A stretch of DNA of 64,000 bases. It comes from Silvimonas amylolytica. Lineage in GTDB: Bacteria > Pseudomonadota > Gammaproteobacteria > Burkholderiales > Chitinibacteraceae. The notes under the pieces were generated by a model. That model was not told where the DNA came from, did not search any database, and saw only the letters and a list, made by a program, of their open reading frames with translations. The translations under genes and the position numbers were made by a program. Where the stretch lies: positions 1,346,907-1,410,906 of the forward strand of contig NZ_BMLY01000001.1 in the NCBI RefSeq assembly GCF_014645555.1, in the 5' to 3' direction. Positions 16,006 to 26,496 of this stretch are shown in pieces (position 1 is the first letter of the stretch; every line of letters begins with the position of its first letter).

Positions 16006-19000
16006 TCAAGGTGATTGCGTGGGGATACCACGGTGCAGCACATTCTTTTCCAGTAACGCCGCCTCTTGCACCCGGCGGATTTTCGGGTCACTCATACTGC
16101 CGGTAATATCGTATTCATAGGCGATCAGCTGTCCCAGCGGGTCTTTCAGCGCCCGTTGCAGCAGAAAAGCGGCGACACCTGCAATCGGGTTGACGATGGT
16201 GGTGGCCACCGCAACGGAGTCACCAATCACCGGCACGATACGTACACGCAAGTCCTGCGTACCCGCTTCAAAATTGGCCGCACCGCGGAACAACACCTGG
16301 GCAGAAGAACCCGTGATAACAAGGTTATCTGTGCGGGCAACCCCTTTTTCAATGATCGAGTCACCATGAATGGCGTCAAACTCGAAGCCTTGTGAGAACA
16401 CATCGCGAAAATCCAGCTGCACGCGCCGCGTGAGCGACTGCAAACTCAGGATGGATAACAACCGCCCGGCCCCCGGATCAATGCGGGCGAACTGGCCGGC
16501 TTTGACATCGACATTGATATTGCCCTGCATGGACTGGAAATCCGGAGGGAAAGGCTCGCCATCCCACTCGACCTTGCCACTCACTTTGCCAGGTGCACGA
16601 CGCAAGGTATCCGGATAACCCAATCGGGCCAACAACTTGCCAAAGTCATCACTGGCCAGGCCAAACTGGCCCGAAACATGAGATTTGCCATTGGTTTGGC
16701 GCCACAGGCCACTCATATCGAAATGGCCATCCGGGTTATCCAGCGTCACCTTGTTGAGCGACCAGGCGTCCCCCTGCTGCACACCCTGCATTTCCAGCTT
16801 GCCCAGTTGCAGGCTCTTGTACCGGAAGTCATCCACCGTCATGTCCATCGCCGGCAAACTGCGTAGCGGCGAGGACTCCGCTGGCTCGCCACCGCTGGAG
16901 GTCAGCGGCAGATAAACCTTGGCCAGATGTGCAACAACCTTGCCCTTACCCTGGCCGTTCCAGCCAAAACGACCTGTCATCTCACGGCTAGCGACTTCAC
17001 CTTGCCAGTTTTGTACGGCGGTTTGGCTCGCCTTGAGCTTGACGTCATTAAGCACACGTCCCCAGCCACTCAAGCGGTCAAAGGCCAGATCAACCGAGGC
17101 GATCGCGGGCAAACCAGCACTGGCGGCGTTATCCGGTGCACGCCACTCTTGATCAACAAAGTGATACCAGTCCTCAACATCCACCTCTGGCCAGCCGCCG
17201 CTGACCACCAGGCCGCTCTTGCTGATGACCGCCGGTCCGGTACCGAGCACAAGATTGCCCGATGGCGCACCGCTAACCGGCTGATGCACCGTTGCCTGCA
17301 CAGTGCGTTCCCACGCCAGATCAAGGTCATAACCCGTTTTGTCGCCACTGACGTGCAAACGAAGTGGCCTTGGTGTCGTGGCAGCTTTACCGACCGGGGC
17401 GGGTAAATCCACCGCTGCGCCGACCATGGAAGAATTGAGTAAAAGGTCAAGTTTCTCATGGCCCGCCAACAACTGGCCTTGCCAGGCAATCTGGCCGCGC
17501 AAGCGACTTGCCAGCGGTGCATCGAAACGGCTGATGGCATCGCTCAACTGGCCCTTGCCCGACAGTTGCAGACGCAAGGCACCATCTTTATCGGTGTTGC
17601 CACTGATCTGCACCGGGCCACCCAGCGCCTGGCCGGAAACCTCCTTGAATGACATCCCGGTCTCGGTAAAGCCAATCTGGCCTGAAGCCGCGGTCAGAGC
17701 GGGTGCACCATGGTCAAAGTCGAGTTTATTGCCGCTAAAACGGTAAGTACCCGCAACCTTGGTGTCATCTGGCTTGTCGATGGGAATGTCCAGTTTGAGC
17801 GTCAGATCTCCATTCCCTTCAGCCTTGAGCGGGTCAATGTAACTGGCCAGCATGCCATGCAATGGCGTCGCCTTGAGGTACTCCATAAAACCGTTGGTAC
17901 TGTCTTGCGCCTTGCCGCTGACCAGCACGCGGGCATGATCCAGATCGGGTATAGACGCCTCAACATTGCTGAGCTGGGCATTGCGGGTCTGCGCATGCTG
18001 GGCATGGATCAACATGCTGCTGCCGTGAAAATCCAGCGTGCCATTAATGCCGGAGATCTCTGGCCAGTCGTTGGCAAAACGCAGCGAGACATCCTGTGCA
18101 GTGGCAGTAATACGGAACAGGCCGGTTTTGTCGCCCGTAAAAGGGAAATCCTGCAAGTTACCGTGCACCTGGATTTTGCCGTCATAGGCACGCCCACGCG
18201 GCAGCGAATCTTTTAGCCAGGCCAGTGTATCGTCACCCACCGCACGCGGCAGATAAGCATAGGCGCGTGATGCCTCCAGCCCCTTGATCACGCCATCCAG
18301 ATCCAGTTTGCCTATGCCAGACCCCGGCCAGTTGTACTGCCCGGCCACGCTGACATTCATGTCTTTGTTGGTCAGCCGCGCGACATCCAGATTCACATGC
18401 CAACCTGGCGCTTTGCGTTGCCATGAAGCGATAACAGCCAGTTGATCCAACTTGATGGGCTCGACAAAGTGGTCGGGGTAATCGAGCACAAATTTGTTTG
18501 AATCAACATGCAGTGAGCCACCTGTGTCTGAGAAATCCGCCTGGATATTGGCCGGCCCCCATTGCGGCAAGGTACCCGGCCATTTCACCGCGAATCCATC
18601 TATGCCGGCTTTGCCACTGAAATGCGCCGGTTTATCCCAGTCACCCTGCCAGTTGTACTGGACGGCATGAACCAGACCGGCCAACTGGCCATCTGGAATC
18701 TGCTGCAACAGAGAGGTCGGCAGCGCTTCACGCAATCCGGCCAGATGGTCGAGCTGCCAATTGGAAAGCGACAGCGCCTGCTTGCCGGATTTATCACGCG
18801 TCCAGCCAAGGCGGCAATCATTACAGACCACGCCGTCGCGGGTTGCGATCTGCTGGCCCTCAAAATTGAACGACTGCCCTGCCCCCGGACCGTTCCAGCG
18901 CACATGACCCGTAAACCGGGGAAGTTCAAGCGTCCGGGTCCCATAGGTGGCCAGCAAGGAACGTGCGTCGATATCCACATCAGCCTGGGTAACCACACCA

Positions 19001-19866
19001 TGGCCGATGCTGAAATCGACCTTGCCACCCGCGGTGCCTGAGGACACCGCAACCGGCAATACATTCGGTGGAATACGTTGCCACAACGCATCCAGCGAGA
19101 CTTGCGGGGCGACGATACGCCCATGCCCTGTCCAGTTGCGCCAATTGCCGACATCGCTGCCATACCAGACACCACCCACCGTAAATGGCTGGGCGATCTC
19201 TTGCGGCGGCGTGGCAGCAAATTCAAAACTGTGTCGACTAAACAGGCGACGCACATGCAGCAGCATATTGCGCGCTTCAACCGGGGCAGTCTGCGTCAAG
19301 GCATCCGCGTAACGCAGGGTGCCGCCGCGGACATCCAGTTCATCCTGATTCAGAAACCAGTTCACGAGCTGGTTGTCACCCTTTTCAGGGCCGGTACCCA
19401 ACGCAAAACCTGCGACGTGCCAGATACCGCCGGCATCGCGCATGACCTCAACATTCGGAGCGGACACCGTCAGGTGCCGAAACCTGATTTGCCCTGCCGC
19501 GAGCGACCACCATGCCACTTCGGCATCCAGCGTATCCAGGTGCAGCGCTGGCGAACCATCATGATTCAGGATGGTCAGCCCTTCGATCCGGAAACCCGGA
19601 CGGAATGCACGCCAGCCGCCCTCGATCCGGCCAAGCCGGATCTGGCTACCCGTGGCCTGGGCAAAACGATCTTGCAACCATGGGCGGAACTCGTCCAGGC
19701 GGGGAAGCAGATAGAACTGCCAGACCAGCGCGATGCCGACAAACACCAGTGCACAGGCCAGCAAGAGGCGCAGCAACAAGCGGTAGTGCCAGTGAAGAAA
19801 TCCCTTGAGGCGCGACCAGAGCAGACCCGGCAAGGTTTTAAAAGAGGAAGAGCGCAATAAGGTCAT
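16006..19866 (-). CDS. yhdP: YhdP family AsmA-like protein (inter-membrane phospholipid transport)
   Basis: 1286 aa from ATG 19866 (MTLLRSSSFK); the open frame to 19893 begins with TTG and adds nine residues. One N-terminal membrane anchor (about 28-53) is followed by a very long periplasmic region of repeated beta-rich AsmA/DUF3971 segments, and the C-terminal portion contains the DLRVRIVPVIGDSVAVATTIVNPIAG motif. YhdP, TamB and YdbH form the redundant bridge that moves phospholipids to the outer membrane in enterobacteria. The gene heads the yhdP-nit-tldD group and is divergent from glnE. Confidence 0.92.
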   Translation of the reverse strand: MTLLRSSSFKTLPGLLWSRLKGFLHWHYRLLLRLLLACALVFVGIALVWQFYLLPRLDEFRPWLQDRFAQATGSQIRLGRIEGGWRAFRPGFRIEGLTILNHDGSPALHLDTLDAEVAWWSLAAGQIRFRHLTVSAPNVEVMRDAGGIWHVAGFALGTGPEKGDNQLVNWFLNQDELDVRGGTLRYADALTQTAPVEARNMLLHVRRLFSRHSFEFAATPPQEIAQPFTVGGVWYGSDVGNWRNWTGHGRIVAPQVSLDALWQRIPPNVLPVAVSSGTAGGKVDFSIGHGVVTQADVDIDARSLLATYGTRTLELPRFTGHVRWNGPGAGQSFNFEGQQIATRDGVVCNDCRLGWTRDKSGKQALSLSNWQLDHLAGLREALPTSLLQQIPDGQLAGLVHAVQYNWQGDWDKPAHFSGKAGIDGFAVKWPGTLPQWGPANIQADFSDTGGSLHVDSNKFVLDYPDHFVEPIKLDQLAVIASWQRKAPGWHVNLDVARLTNKDMNVSVAGQYNWPGSGIGKLDLDGVIKGLEASRAYAYLPRAVGDDTLAWLKDSLPRGRAYDGKIQVHGNLQDFPFTGDKTGLFRITATAQDVSLRFANDWPEISGINGTLDFHGSSMLIHAQHAQTRNAQLSNVEASIPDLDHARVLVSGKAQDSTNGFMEYLKATPLHGMLASYIDPLKAEGNGDLTLKLDIPIDKPDDTKVAGTYRFSGNKLDFDHGAPALTAASGQIGFTETGMSFKEVSGQALGGPVQISGNTDKDGALRLQLSGKGQLSDAISRFDAPLASRLRGQIAWQGQLLAGHEKLDLLLNSSMVGAAVDLPAPVGKAATTPRPLRLHVSGDKTGYDLDLAWERTVQATVHQPVSGAPSGNLVLGTGPAVISKSGLVVSGGWPEVDVEDWYHFVDQEWRAPDNAASAGLPAIASVDLAFDRLSGWGRVLNDVKLKASQTAVQNWQGEVASREMTGRFGWNGQGKGKVVAHLAKVYLPLTSSGGEPAESSPLRSLPAMDMTVDDFRYKSLQLGKLEMQGVQQGDAWSLNKVTLDNPDGHFDMSGLWRQTNGKSHVSGQFGLASDDFGKLLARLGYPDTLRRAPGKVSGKVEWDGEPFPPDFQSMQGNINVDVKAGQFARIDPGAGRLLSILSLQSLTRRVQLDFRDVFSQGFEFDAIHGDSIIEKGVARTDNLVITGSSAQVLFRGAANFEAGTQDLRVRIVPVIGDSVAVATTIVNPIAGVAAFLLQRALKDPLGQLIAYEYDITGSMSDPKIRRVQEAALLEKNVLHRGIPTQSP

Positions 19867-20055
19867 GCACAGCCCGGTGACCCGGTTCGTCAAAAAGCAC
19901 GATCAGACATTGATCAAAAACAGGCGCAACGCGCCTTTTACCAGGTCGCAACGGCGACACGTCATCCGCAAACCGCCCAGGAACCAGGCTGGAATATGCT
20001 ACGGTAGCCGCTCCGGGCATTCTAACCGATCAAGCCAGGCCTCAAGAGATTGAAC

Positions 20056-22743
20056 ATGTACGCTGTGACACATACCACGCTGGGCCCCGCCATTGAACAT
20101 AGCCGTTTCTTGCAACGCCTGTTCACCCGCTATAGCGGGCTGGAGGCTGAAACGGCTGCCGCGCTGCAACAACCCTTCAGTCGTCTGCAGATGCAATCCT
20201 TTGTAGCCGACTGCGTGAATCAGGATGAAGAGACCGCCAAACGCACACTCCGACTGTTGCGTACACACGTCATGGCCCGCTTGATCGGGCGTGAACTGGC
20301 CGGTTTGTCTGATCTGGATGAAGCCGTCACTGTGGTCAGTGACCTGGCCGAAGTCGCCATCGAAACCGTACTGGCCGCTGCCAGCAAGCCATTGCATGCG
20401 CGTTACGGAGACCCGATTGGCGAAGACACTGGTCAGGTTCAACAACTGATCGTGGTTGGCATGGGCAAGCTGGGTGGGCGTGAACTCAATGTTTCCAGCG
20501 ATATCGACCTGATCTTCGTCTACCCGGAAGACGGCGAAACCAATGGCGCTCGCAAAATCAGCAATCACGAGTACTTTGCCATGTTGGGCAAAGCGTTCAT
20601 CCAGTGGATCGGCCAGCAGACAGATGAAGGCTTCGTATTCAGGGTAGATATGCGGCTGCGCCCGTTCGGGGATGCGGGCCCGTTGGCATCCAGCTTTGCG
20701 GCGCTCGAAAACTATCTGTTAACGCAGGGCCGCGAGTGGGAGCGTTATGCCTGGATCAAGGGCCGCCCGTTGTCTGGCGACGGTGACGCGCTGATGCAAC
20801 TGGTGCGCCCGTTTGTCTATCGCAAATATCTGGATTTCGGCGCGTATCGCTCCATGCGTGAACTTCATAGCCAGATTCGCCATGAAGTCACGCGCAAGGA
20901 CCGGCTGGACAATATCAAACTGGGGCCAGGCGGTATTCGTGAGATCGAGTTCATCGGCCAGGTTTTCCAGCTGATTCGTGGCGGGCGCGACCGGTTTTTG
21001 CAAGAGCGCCCTACCCGGACCATTCTGGCGCAATTGGCCCGTGAAGGTTTGCTTCCGCAAGAGGCGGTCGAAGAACTCACGACCGCGTATGAGTTCTTGC
21101 GGAATCTTGAACACCGCATCATGTATATCGATGATGCGCAAACCCAGATGCTCCCGACCAATGATCAAGATCGTGCCCGCATTGCCACCAGCATGGGTTA
21201 TCCAGACTGGTCCGCTTTCGGTGCACGGTTAGGGCAAATCCGCAACGCAGTGACGCGGCATTTCGAACAAGTCTTTGTCTCACCGCAGGCGGAGGACGAG
21301 AGCCATCCGCAATCTGAACTATGGCAAAGCGTGCAAGACGATGGCGAAGGGGTCGATGAAGGCCTGGCCAACCTGGGCTATCAGAATGCAGCGGAGATCC
21401 ATCGCCGCCTTGCCGGCATGCAAGCCAGCAGCCGCTATCAGCAGTTATCTGAACGCAGTCGCCAGCGCATGGATGCCATTTTGCCTGCACTGCTGGAGGT
21501 CGCTGCCGGATACCCTAATCCGGACACAACTTTCTTGCGGATTCTGGACCTGCTGGAAAGCATTGGCCGGCGTGAATCTTATCTGGCCTTGCTGGCAGAA
21601 CACCCACAAACGCTGAACCGGTTGGCCAGCTTGTATAGTGCCAGCCCGTGGGTCGCTGAATACCTGACCCGCCATCCCATCTTGCTGGATGAACTGCTGG
21701 ATGTACGGTTGCTCTATCAGTCACCAGACTGGGTGGAAGCCGGCAAGCAATTGCGTACGCAGATGAAAGACCATCTGGACGATACGGAAGCGCGTATGGA
21801 CGTGTTGCGACACTTCCAGCACACCCAGGTATTCCGCCTGGTTGCACAGGACATTGCCGGTAATCTGCCGCTGGAAAGCCTGTCTGATCATCTTTCAGAC
21901 CTGGCGGACCTGTGTCTGTCCGTCACACTGGAAGAAGCATGGCGCGACATGACCACGCGCCATATCGAGACGCCAGTTTTCACCATCATTGGTTATGGCA
22001 AACTCGGTGGCAAAGAACTGGGTTACGGGTCTGATCTGGATCTTGTGTTCCTGTATGACGACCCACACCCGGATGCGGCAGACATCTACGCCCGCTACGC
22101 CAAGCGCATCGTGAGCTGGCTCAGTGCCCTGACCTCCGCCGGCCAGTTGTATGAGGTCGACCTGCGACTCCGTCCCAATGGCTCATCCGGCTTTCTGGTC
22201 TCCAGTATTGAGGCGTTCTTGCAGTACCAGAACGAATCAGCATGGATGTGGGAGCACCAGGCGCTCACCAGGGCGCGTTACGCTGCCGGCAATGTTGCAC
22301 TGGGTCAGCGATTTGAAGACATCCGGATTGAAATTCTGCGCCGCCAGCGGGATATCGCAAGCCTGGCGGGTGAAGTGGTCACCATGCGTGAACGCATGCT
22401 GGAAACGCACCCCGCCCGGGCCGAAGACGTCAAACACTGTCGTGGCGGCATTGTCGATATCGAGTTCATCGTGCAATTCCTGGTGCTGGGGTTTGCATCG
22501 CAATACGCTGACCTGACGGCCAACCGCGGCAATATTGCGCTACTGGCTACGGCAGCCAGCCACGGATTGATCGACGCCGAAGATGCGCAGGCCGCACGTT
22601 ACTGCTACCGCGAATTGCGCAGGCTGCAACACAAGAGCCGGCTGAATGGCCACAAACCCACGGAGGAAGAATTCATGGGTCTGGCCGCGCCGCTGGCGGC
22701 TGTACACAAGATCTGGCGGATTTTGCTCAAGCAGGAAATCTGA
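20056..22743 (+). CDS. glnE: Bifunctional glutamine synthetase adenylyltransferase/deadenylase
   Basis: 895 aa from ATG 20056, with AAGAGA upstream; TTG 20050 is an alternative. Two nucleotidyltransferase domains are visible: the N-terminal deadenylase with GMGKLGGRELNVSSDIDLIF (from about 135) and the C-terminal adenylylase with GYGKLGGKELGYGSDLDLVF (from about 645). Each is followed by the helical GlnD_UR_UTase-type region (LGPGGIREIEF, CRGGIVDIEF). The enzyme adds AMP to, or removes it from, glutamine synthetase in response to PII state. It is slightly short compared with E. coli but complete. Confidence 0.95.
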   Translation: MYAVTHTTLGPAIEHSRFLQRLFTRYSGLEAETAAALQQPFSRLQMQSFVADCVNQDEETAKRTLRLLRTHVMARLIGRELAGLSDLDEAVTVVSDLAEVAIETVLAAASKPLHARYGDPIGEDTGQVQQLIVVGMGKLGGRELNVSSDIDLIFVYPEDGETNGARKISNHEYFAMLGKAFIQWIGQQTDEGFVFRVDMRLRPFGDAGPLASSFAALENYLLTQGREWERYAWIKGRPLSGDGDALMQLVRPFVYRKYLDFGAYRSMRELHSQIRHEVTRKDRLDNIKLGPGGIREIEFIGQVFQLIRGGRDRFLQERPTRTILAQLAREGLLPQEAVEELTTAYEFLRNLEHRIMYIDDAQTQMLPTNDQDRARIATSMGYPDWSAFGARLGQIRNAVTRHFEQVFVSPQAEDESHPQSELWQSVQDDGEGVDEGLANLGYQNAAEIHRRLAGMQASSRYQQLSERSRQRMDAILPALLEVAAGYPNPDTTFLRILDLLESIGRRESYLALLAEHPQTLNRLASLYSASPWVAEYLTRHPILLDELLDVRLLYQSPDWVEAGKQLRTQMKDHLDDTEARMDVLRHFQHTQVFRLVAQDIAGNLPLESLSDHLSDLADLCLSVTLEEAWRDMTTRHIETPVFTIIGYGKLGGKELGYGSDLDLVFLYDDPHPDAADIYARYAKRIVSWLSALTSAGQLYEVDLRLRPNGSSGFLVSSIEAFLQYQNESAWMWEHQALTRARYAAGNVALGQRFEDIRIEILRRQRDIASLAGEVVTMRERMLETHPARAEDVKHCRGGIVDIEFIVQFLVLGFASQYADLTANRGNIALLATAASHGLIDAEDAQAARYCYRELRRLQHKSRLNGHKPTEEEFMGLAAPLAAVHKIWRILLKQEI

Positions 22744-22794
22744 TACGCAAGCCATCGAGACTGACAGTTTGCGCAAATGCCCTGATCAGGAATC

Positions 22795-23274
22795 TCAGAG
22801 CGGGAACGTACAGTACTCGATGGCTTCTGCCCCAAGTGGCAGATAAGGCTCCAGCCAGGTCATTTCCAGCTTCACACGATCAATGATTTCGACAACCTGC
22901 CGCGGATCAGCGTCATTGGCAAAGCACATTTCCTTGCTCCAGAAGCGGTCGTCATTCAGCAGACCACGCACGCCCGGAGACATTTCATCCAGCGTCTTGC
23001 GATTGCTGCGGTAGCCCGTGCTGGCGAGCAGTTCGCCCAACTCGTCCGAGGCATCCGCCACCTCAATCACAAAAGCAAGTCCACCAGAAGCCTGTTGTCT
23101 CAGGTTGACGAATACACGGGTATCGAGCATTGAGCGGCGCGCCAGTTCGGCAAGGCAATGTGGACAAGAAAAAGCCGCGCGAATAAAGCGCGCTTCGTGA
23201 CGATCGAAAGCAGACGGCCCTGGCAGCTGTCTGTGCCCGCAACGGTGAATCATGTTGAAAAGCAGTCGATCCAT
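22795..23274 (-). CDS. Uncharacterised protein with N-terminal CxxC motif
   Basis: 159 aa starting MDRLLFNMIHRCGH. Cys12, His14 and a CPHC pair near residue 37 suggest a small zinc-binding N-terminal element. The rest is a mixed alpha/beta sequence with no recognised domain, signal peptide or membrane segment. It lies 51 bases beyond the convergent glnE stop and upstream of nothing obvious, with the aspS terminator behind it. It has good coding character with no overlapping credible frame, but the function is unknown. Confidence 0.7.
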   Translation of the reverse strand: MDRLLFNMIHRCGHRQLPGPSAFDRHEARFIRAAFSCPHCLAELARRSMLDTRVFVNLRQQASGGLAFVIEVADASDELGELLASTGYRSNRKTLDEMSPGVRGLLNDDRFWSKEMCFANDADPRQVVEIIDRVKLEMTWLEPYLPLGAEAIEYCTFPL

Positions 23275-23331
23275 TCAGTGGTCTGACAACAATCATTAAC
23301 TGGAATGACGCAATTATGTGTTAAACAAAAT

Positions 23332-23366
23332 AAAACGCCAGAGATGTGTAAGCATCTCTGGCGTTT
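23332..23366 (-). terminator. Intrinsic terminator after aspS
   Basis: Fifteen-base stem AAAACGCCAGAGATG/CATCTCTGGCGTTTT with a six-base loop. On the minus strand it is followed by TTTTATTTTG and ends the fmdB-DUF502-aspS transcript. Confidence 0.9.
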
Positions 23367-23435
23367 TCGCAACAAGTTTGCTGTCAGCTTTTGACTCAAA
23401 CCGTTTTAAATGGCCGTTTTAGCCTTTGGTCAGGT

Positions 23436-25226
23436 TCAAGCGGTCGGCGTCGGATTGCGCAGACGAATATGCAGTTCGCGCAGTTGTTTCTCATCCACGG
23501 CGTTCGGGGCGTTGGTCAGCAGACACTGAGCACGCTGGGTCTTCGGGAACGCAATCACGTCACGAATCGACTCTGCACCCGCCATCAGCGTAACCAGGCG
23601 GTCCAGACCGAAGGCCAGACCACCGTGAGGAGGCGCGCCGTATTGCAGGTTGTCCAGCAAGAAGCCGAACTTGTTCTGGGCTTCTTCTGCGCCAATACCC
23701 AGAGCATCGAACACAGTCGATTGCACATCGGCACGGTGGATACGAATGGAGCCGCCACCAATTTCCCAACCATTGAGCACCATGTCATAAGCGCGGGCAC
23801 GGCAAGCACCTGGATTGGTCGTCAACAGTTCAAGGTGATCGGCCTTGGGGCTGGTGAACGGGTGGTGGCAAGCGTTCCAGCGCTTGTCATCTTCGTCGTA
23901 TTCAAACATCGGGAAGTCGACCACCCACAGCGGACGCCATTCACGCACAAAGAAGCCGCCGGCTTCGCCCTTCTCCAGACCAATCTTCAAGCGCAGCGCG
24001 CCAATGGCTTCGTTCACCACTTTGGTCTTGTCAGCACCAAAGAAGATGATGTCGCCAGCCTGGGCTTCGGTGCGTTCGACGATGGCCTTCAGTGATTCTG
24101 GCGTCAGATTCTTGACGATCGGCGATTGCAGGCCTTCTTCGTTCAGCTTGGTCGGGTCGTTGACCTTGATGTAGGCCAGACCCTTGGCGCCATAGATGCC
24201 AACGAACTGGGTGTAGGCGTCGATCTCGGAACGGCTGAAGGAGGCACCACCCGGTACGCGCAGGCCAACCACGCGGCCATTGTCCGAATTGGCCGCACCG
24301 GCAAAGACCTTGAACGGCACGTCTTTCATGACATCCGTCAGTTCAGTGAACTTGAGCGAAATGCGCATATCCGGCTTGTCAGAGCCGTAGTAGAACATGG
24401 CGTCGTCGTACTTCATGCGCGGGAACTTGCCCAGATCCACGCCGATGGCTTCCTGGAATACATGGCGAGCCATGTCTTCGGTGATGTCCATGATTTCGTC
24501 TTCGTTCAGGAACGAAGTTTCGATATCGATCTGGGTGAATTCAGGCTGACGATCAGCGCGCAAGTCTTCGTCACGGAAGCACTTGGTGATCTGGTAGTAA
24601 CGATCAAAACCGGCCACCATCAACAGCTGCTTGAACAACTGGGGAGATTGCGGCAGCGCAAAGAACATCCCGTCGTGCACACGGCTGGGCACGAGGTAAT
24701 CACGGGCACCTTCCGGCGTGGAACGGGTCAGCATCGGGGTTTCAACATCAATGAAGCCGCGGCTATCCAGGAAGTTGCGCACCAGCAACGCCACCTTGTA
24801 GCGCAGACGCAGATTCTTTTGCATGGCCGGACGACGCAGGTCGATCACGCGGTTTTGCAAACGCACGGTTTCCGACAGGTTTTCGTCGTCGATCTGGAAC
24901 GGTGGGGTGTTGGCCGAGTTCAGGACCTTGATGTCCTTGGCAAGGATTTCGATCTCGCCAGAGATGAGGTTCTTGTTGGTGGTACCCGCCGGACGATCGC
25001 GCACGATGCCGGTGATTTCCAGCACGTATTCAGAGCGGGTAGCATCGGCGGTCTTGAAGGCTTCCGGGGTATCCGGATCAAACACGACCTGCACCAGGCC
25101 TTCGCGGTCACGAAGGTCGATGAAGATCACGCCGCCATGGTCACGGCGACGGTGCGCCCAGCCTTTCACGGTTACGGTCTGGCCGAGGAATCGCTTGTCG
25201 ATCAAGCCACAGTAATCGGTACGCAT
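23436..25226 (-). CDS. aspS: Aspartyl-tRNA synthetase, probably non-discriminating (Asp/Asn)
   Basis: 596 aa class IIb synthetase of the bacterial type. The N-terminal OB anticodon-binding domain holds [20 protein letters not shown]; motif 2 is [18 protein letters not shown] and motif 3 is [15 protein letters not shown]. The GAD insertion lies between about 280 and 420. His30 in RRDHGG corresponds to the His that marks non-discriminating AspRS in Pseudomonas aeruginosa. Such enzymes also charge tRNA-Asn with Asp for GatCAB to amidate. It is third in the fmdB-DUF502-aspS group. Confidence 0.96.
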   Translation of the reverse strand: MRTDYCGLIDKRFLGQTVTVKGWAHRRRDHGGVIFIDLRDREGLVQVVFDPDTPEAFKTADATRSEYVLEITGIVRDRPAGTTNKNLISGEIEILAKDIKVLNSANTPPFQIDDENLSETVRLQNRVIDLRRPAMQKNLRLRYKVALLVRNFLDSRGFIDVETPMLTRSTPEGARDYLVPSRVHDGMFFALPQSPQLFKQLLMVAGFDRYYQITKCFRDEDLRADRQPEFTQIDIETSFLNEDEIMDITEDMARHVFQEAIGVDLGKFPRMKYDDAMFYYGSDKPDMRISLKFTELTDVMKDVPFKVFAGAANSDNGRVVGLRVPGGASFSRSEIDAYTQFVGIYGAKGLAYIKVNDPTKLNEEGLQSPIVKNLTPESLKAIVERTEAQAGDIIFFGADKTKVVNEAIGALRLKIGLEKGEAGGFFVREWRPLWVVDFPMFEYDEDDKRWNACHHPFTSPKADHLELLTTNPGACRARAYDMVLNGWEIGGGSIRIHRADVQSTVFDALGIGAEEAQNKFGFLLDNLQYGAPPHGGLAFGLDRLVTLMAGAESIRDVIAFPKTQRAQCLLTNAPNAVDEKQLRELHIRLRNPTPTA

Positions 25227-25369
25227 AATTTTCTGAACCTGTTATTCGGTAAATACCGGGTCAATGAGTCTGTCTGTAAATCGTAAATCAAAAAAACCAG
25301 TCACTTCAAAATACAAAAGCCGGCCAGTCATCAAACTGGCCGGGCAGATACGGCAAACAACTGCACAAC

Positions 25370-26053
25370 TTAAACGGGTGCGGCCACTGTCGCGTTGGGC
25401 GGTGCGGCGACGGTACGGCCAGAGGGCTGCACCACACCCATGGAAATCACGTACTTGAGCGCTTCATCCACGCTCATGTTCAGTTCACGTACGTCACCAC
25501 GGCGCGCCATGAACAAAAAGCCGGAAGTCGGGTTTGGTGTGGTCGGCACAAACACAGAAACCAGATCGTCACCCAGATGATCTGCAATTTCGCCACCCGG
25601 CGCGCCGGTCATGAACCCGACCGTCCATGTGCCTTGATGCGGAAACTGTACCAGCAAAGCCTTGCGAAACGCCTGACCCGAATCCGAAAAAACGGTGTCT
25701 GAAACTTGTTTCACGCTGGAGTAGATCGAACGCACGATCGGAATGCGATTCAACAGCAACTCACCAATCTGCAGCAAACGACGGCCCAGCACGTTGGTGG
25801 CGATAATGCCGGTGACCAGCACCACCAATACGGTCAGCACCACACCGAAACCCGGGATATGGTGTGCACCGCCAAGGAACGGCGCATAAGGCGCAATCAG
25901 CTTGAGCAGCCAGAAATCGGGCCGTACCACTTGTGGCAGCAACGTGCCCAGTTGATCCAGCGTACCAATGATGAGGTTCAACACCCACAACGTGATGCCC
26001 AGCGGCACCCACACCAGCAGGCCAGTCAACAGGTATTTCTTGAAATGCGCCAT
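25370..26053 (-). CDS. DUF502 family inner-membrane protein
   Basis: 227 aa with two membrane segments (about 6-30 and 62-88). The DUF502 core is IPIVRSIYSSVKQVSDTVF and, later, PTTPNPTSGFLFMARR. The function of the family is unknown. It sits between fmdB and aspS on the same strand, a grouping seen across betaproteobacteria, so co-transcription is likely. The C-terminal 20 residues are Ala/Pro/Val-rich. Confidence 0.9.
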   Translation of the reverse strand: MAHFKKYLLTGLLVWVPLGITLWVLNLIIGTLDQLGTLLPQVVRPDFWLLKLIAPYAPFLGGAHHIPGFGVVLTVLVVLVTGIIATNVLGRRLLQIGELLLNRIPIVRSIYSSVKQVSDTVFSDSGQAFRKALLVQFPHQGTWTVGFMTGAPGGEIADHLGDDLVSVFVPTTPNPTSGFLFMARRGDVRELNMSVDEALKYVISMGVVQPSGRTVAAPPNATVAAPV

Positions 26054-26115
26054 TCAGGATCAAGCCTTGCGCCGGAGGGCGCCCAATTCATTCATCTTTG
26101 CCAACCCAAACGGGC

Positions 26116-26400
26116 TTAGTGGCACGCACAACCTGGACTACACGCCGCTGCTGCGGGTTCTGCAGCAGGTTTCTCAGCCGCTGTAGATGCCGGCGCCGTC
26201 ACCGATGTACCACCACTACCGCCCTTGAAATCCGTGGCATACCAGCCCGTTCCCTTGAGCTGGAAACCGGCAGCAGTCACCTGCTTTTCATACGCAGCGG
26301 CGTGGCAGGACGGGCACTCGGTCAGGAGCGGGTCTGACATCTTTTGCATGTGATCGTTCTGATACCCGCAGGCGCTGCAACGATAAGCATAAATTGGCAT
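26116..26400 (-). CDS. FmdB family zinc-ribbon protein
   Basis: 94 aa. The N-terminal zinc ribbon has CSAC and CPSC knuckles within the first 35 residues (MPIYAYRCSACGYQ), the FmdB/CxxC_CXXC_SSSS signature. The C-terminal half is low-complexity Ala/Thr/Pro and ends in CSPGCACH, giving an extra cluster of three cysteines. It was proposed to act in transcriptional control, but the role is unproven. It is first gene of the aspS group, with a perfect TATAAT about 25 bases upstream. Confidence 0.9.
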   Translation of the reverse strand: MPIYAYRCSACGYQNDHMQKMSDPLLTECPSCHAAAYEKQVTAAGFQLKGTGWYATDFKGGSGGTSVTAPASTAAEKPAAEPAAAACSPGCACH

Positions 26401-26423
26401 GTGCGTACCCCCAAAAGAGACTG

Positions 26424-26429
26424 ATTATA
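26424..26429 (-). promoter_or_regulatory. Consensus -10 box upstream of fmdB
   Basis: TATAAT on the minus strand, 24 bases before the fmdB ATG at 26400. No good -35 hexamer is seen at 16-18 bases, so this is a partial promoter call. Confidence 0.45.
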
Positions 26430-26496
26430 CCGTGTTAGTCATGTTCGGGGCATTACCAGCAAAATCAAGCCTGTACACCGTACGGCGGCCGCGCTT

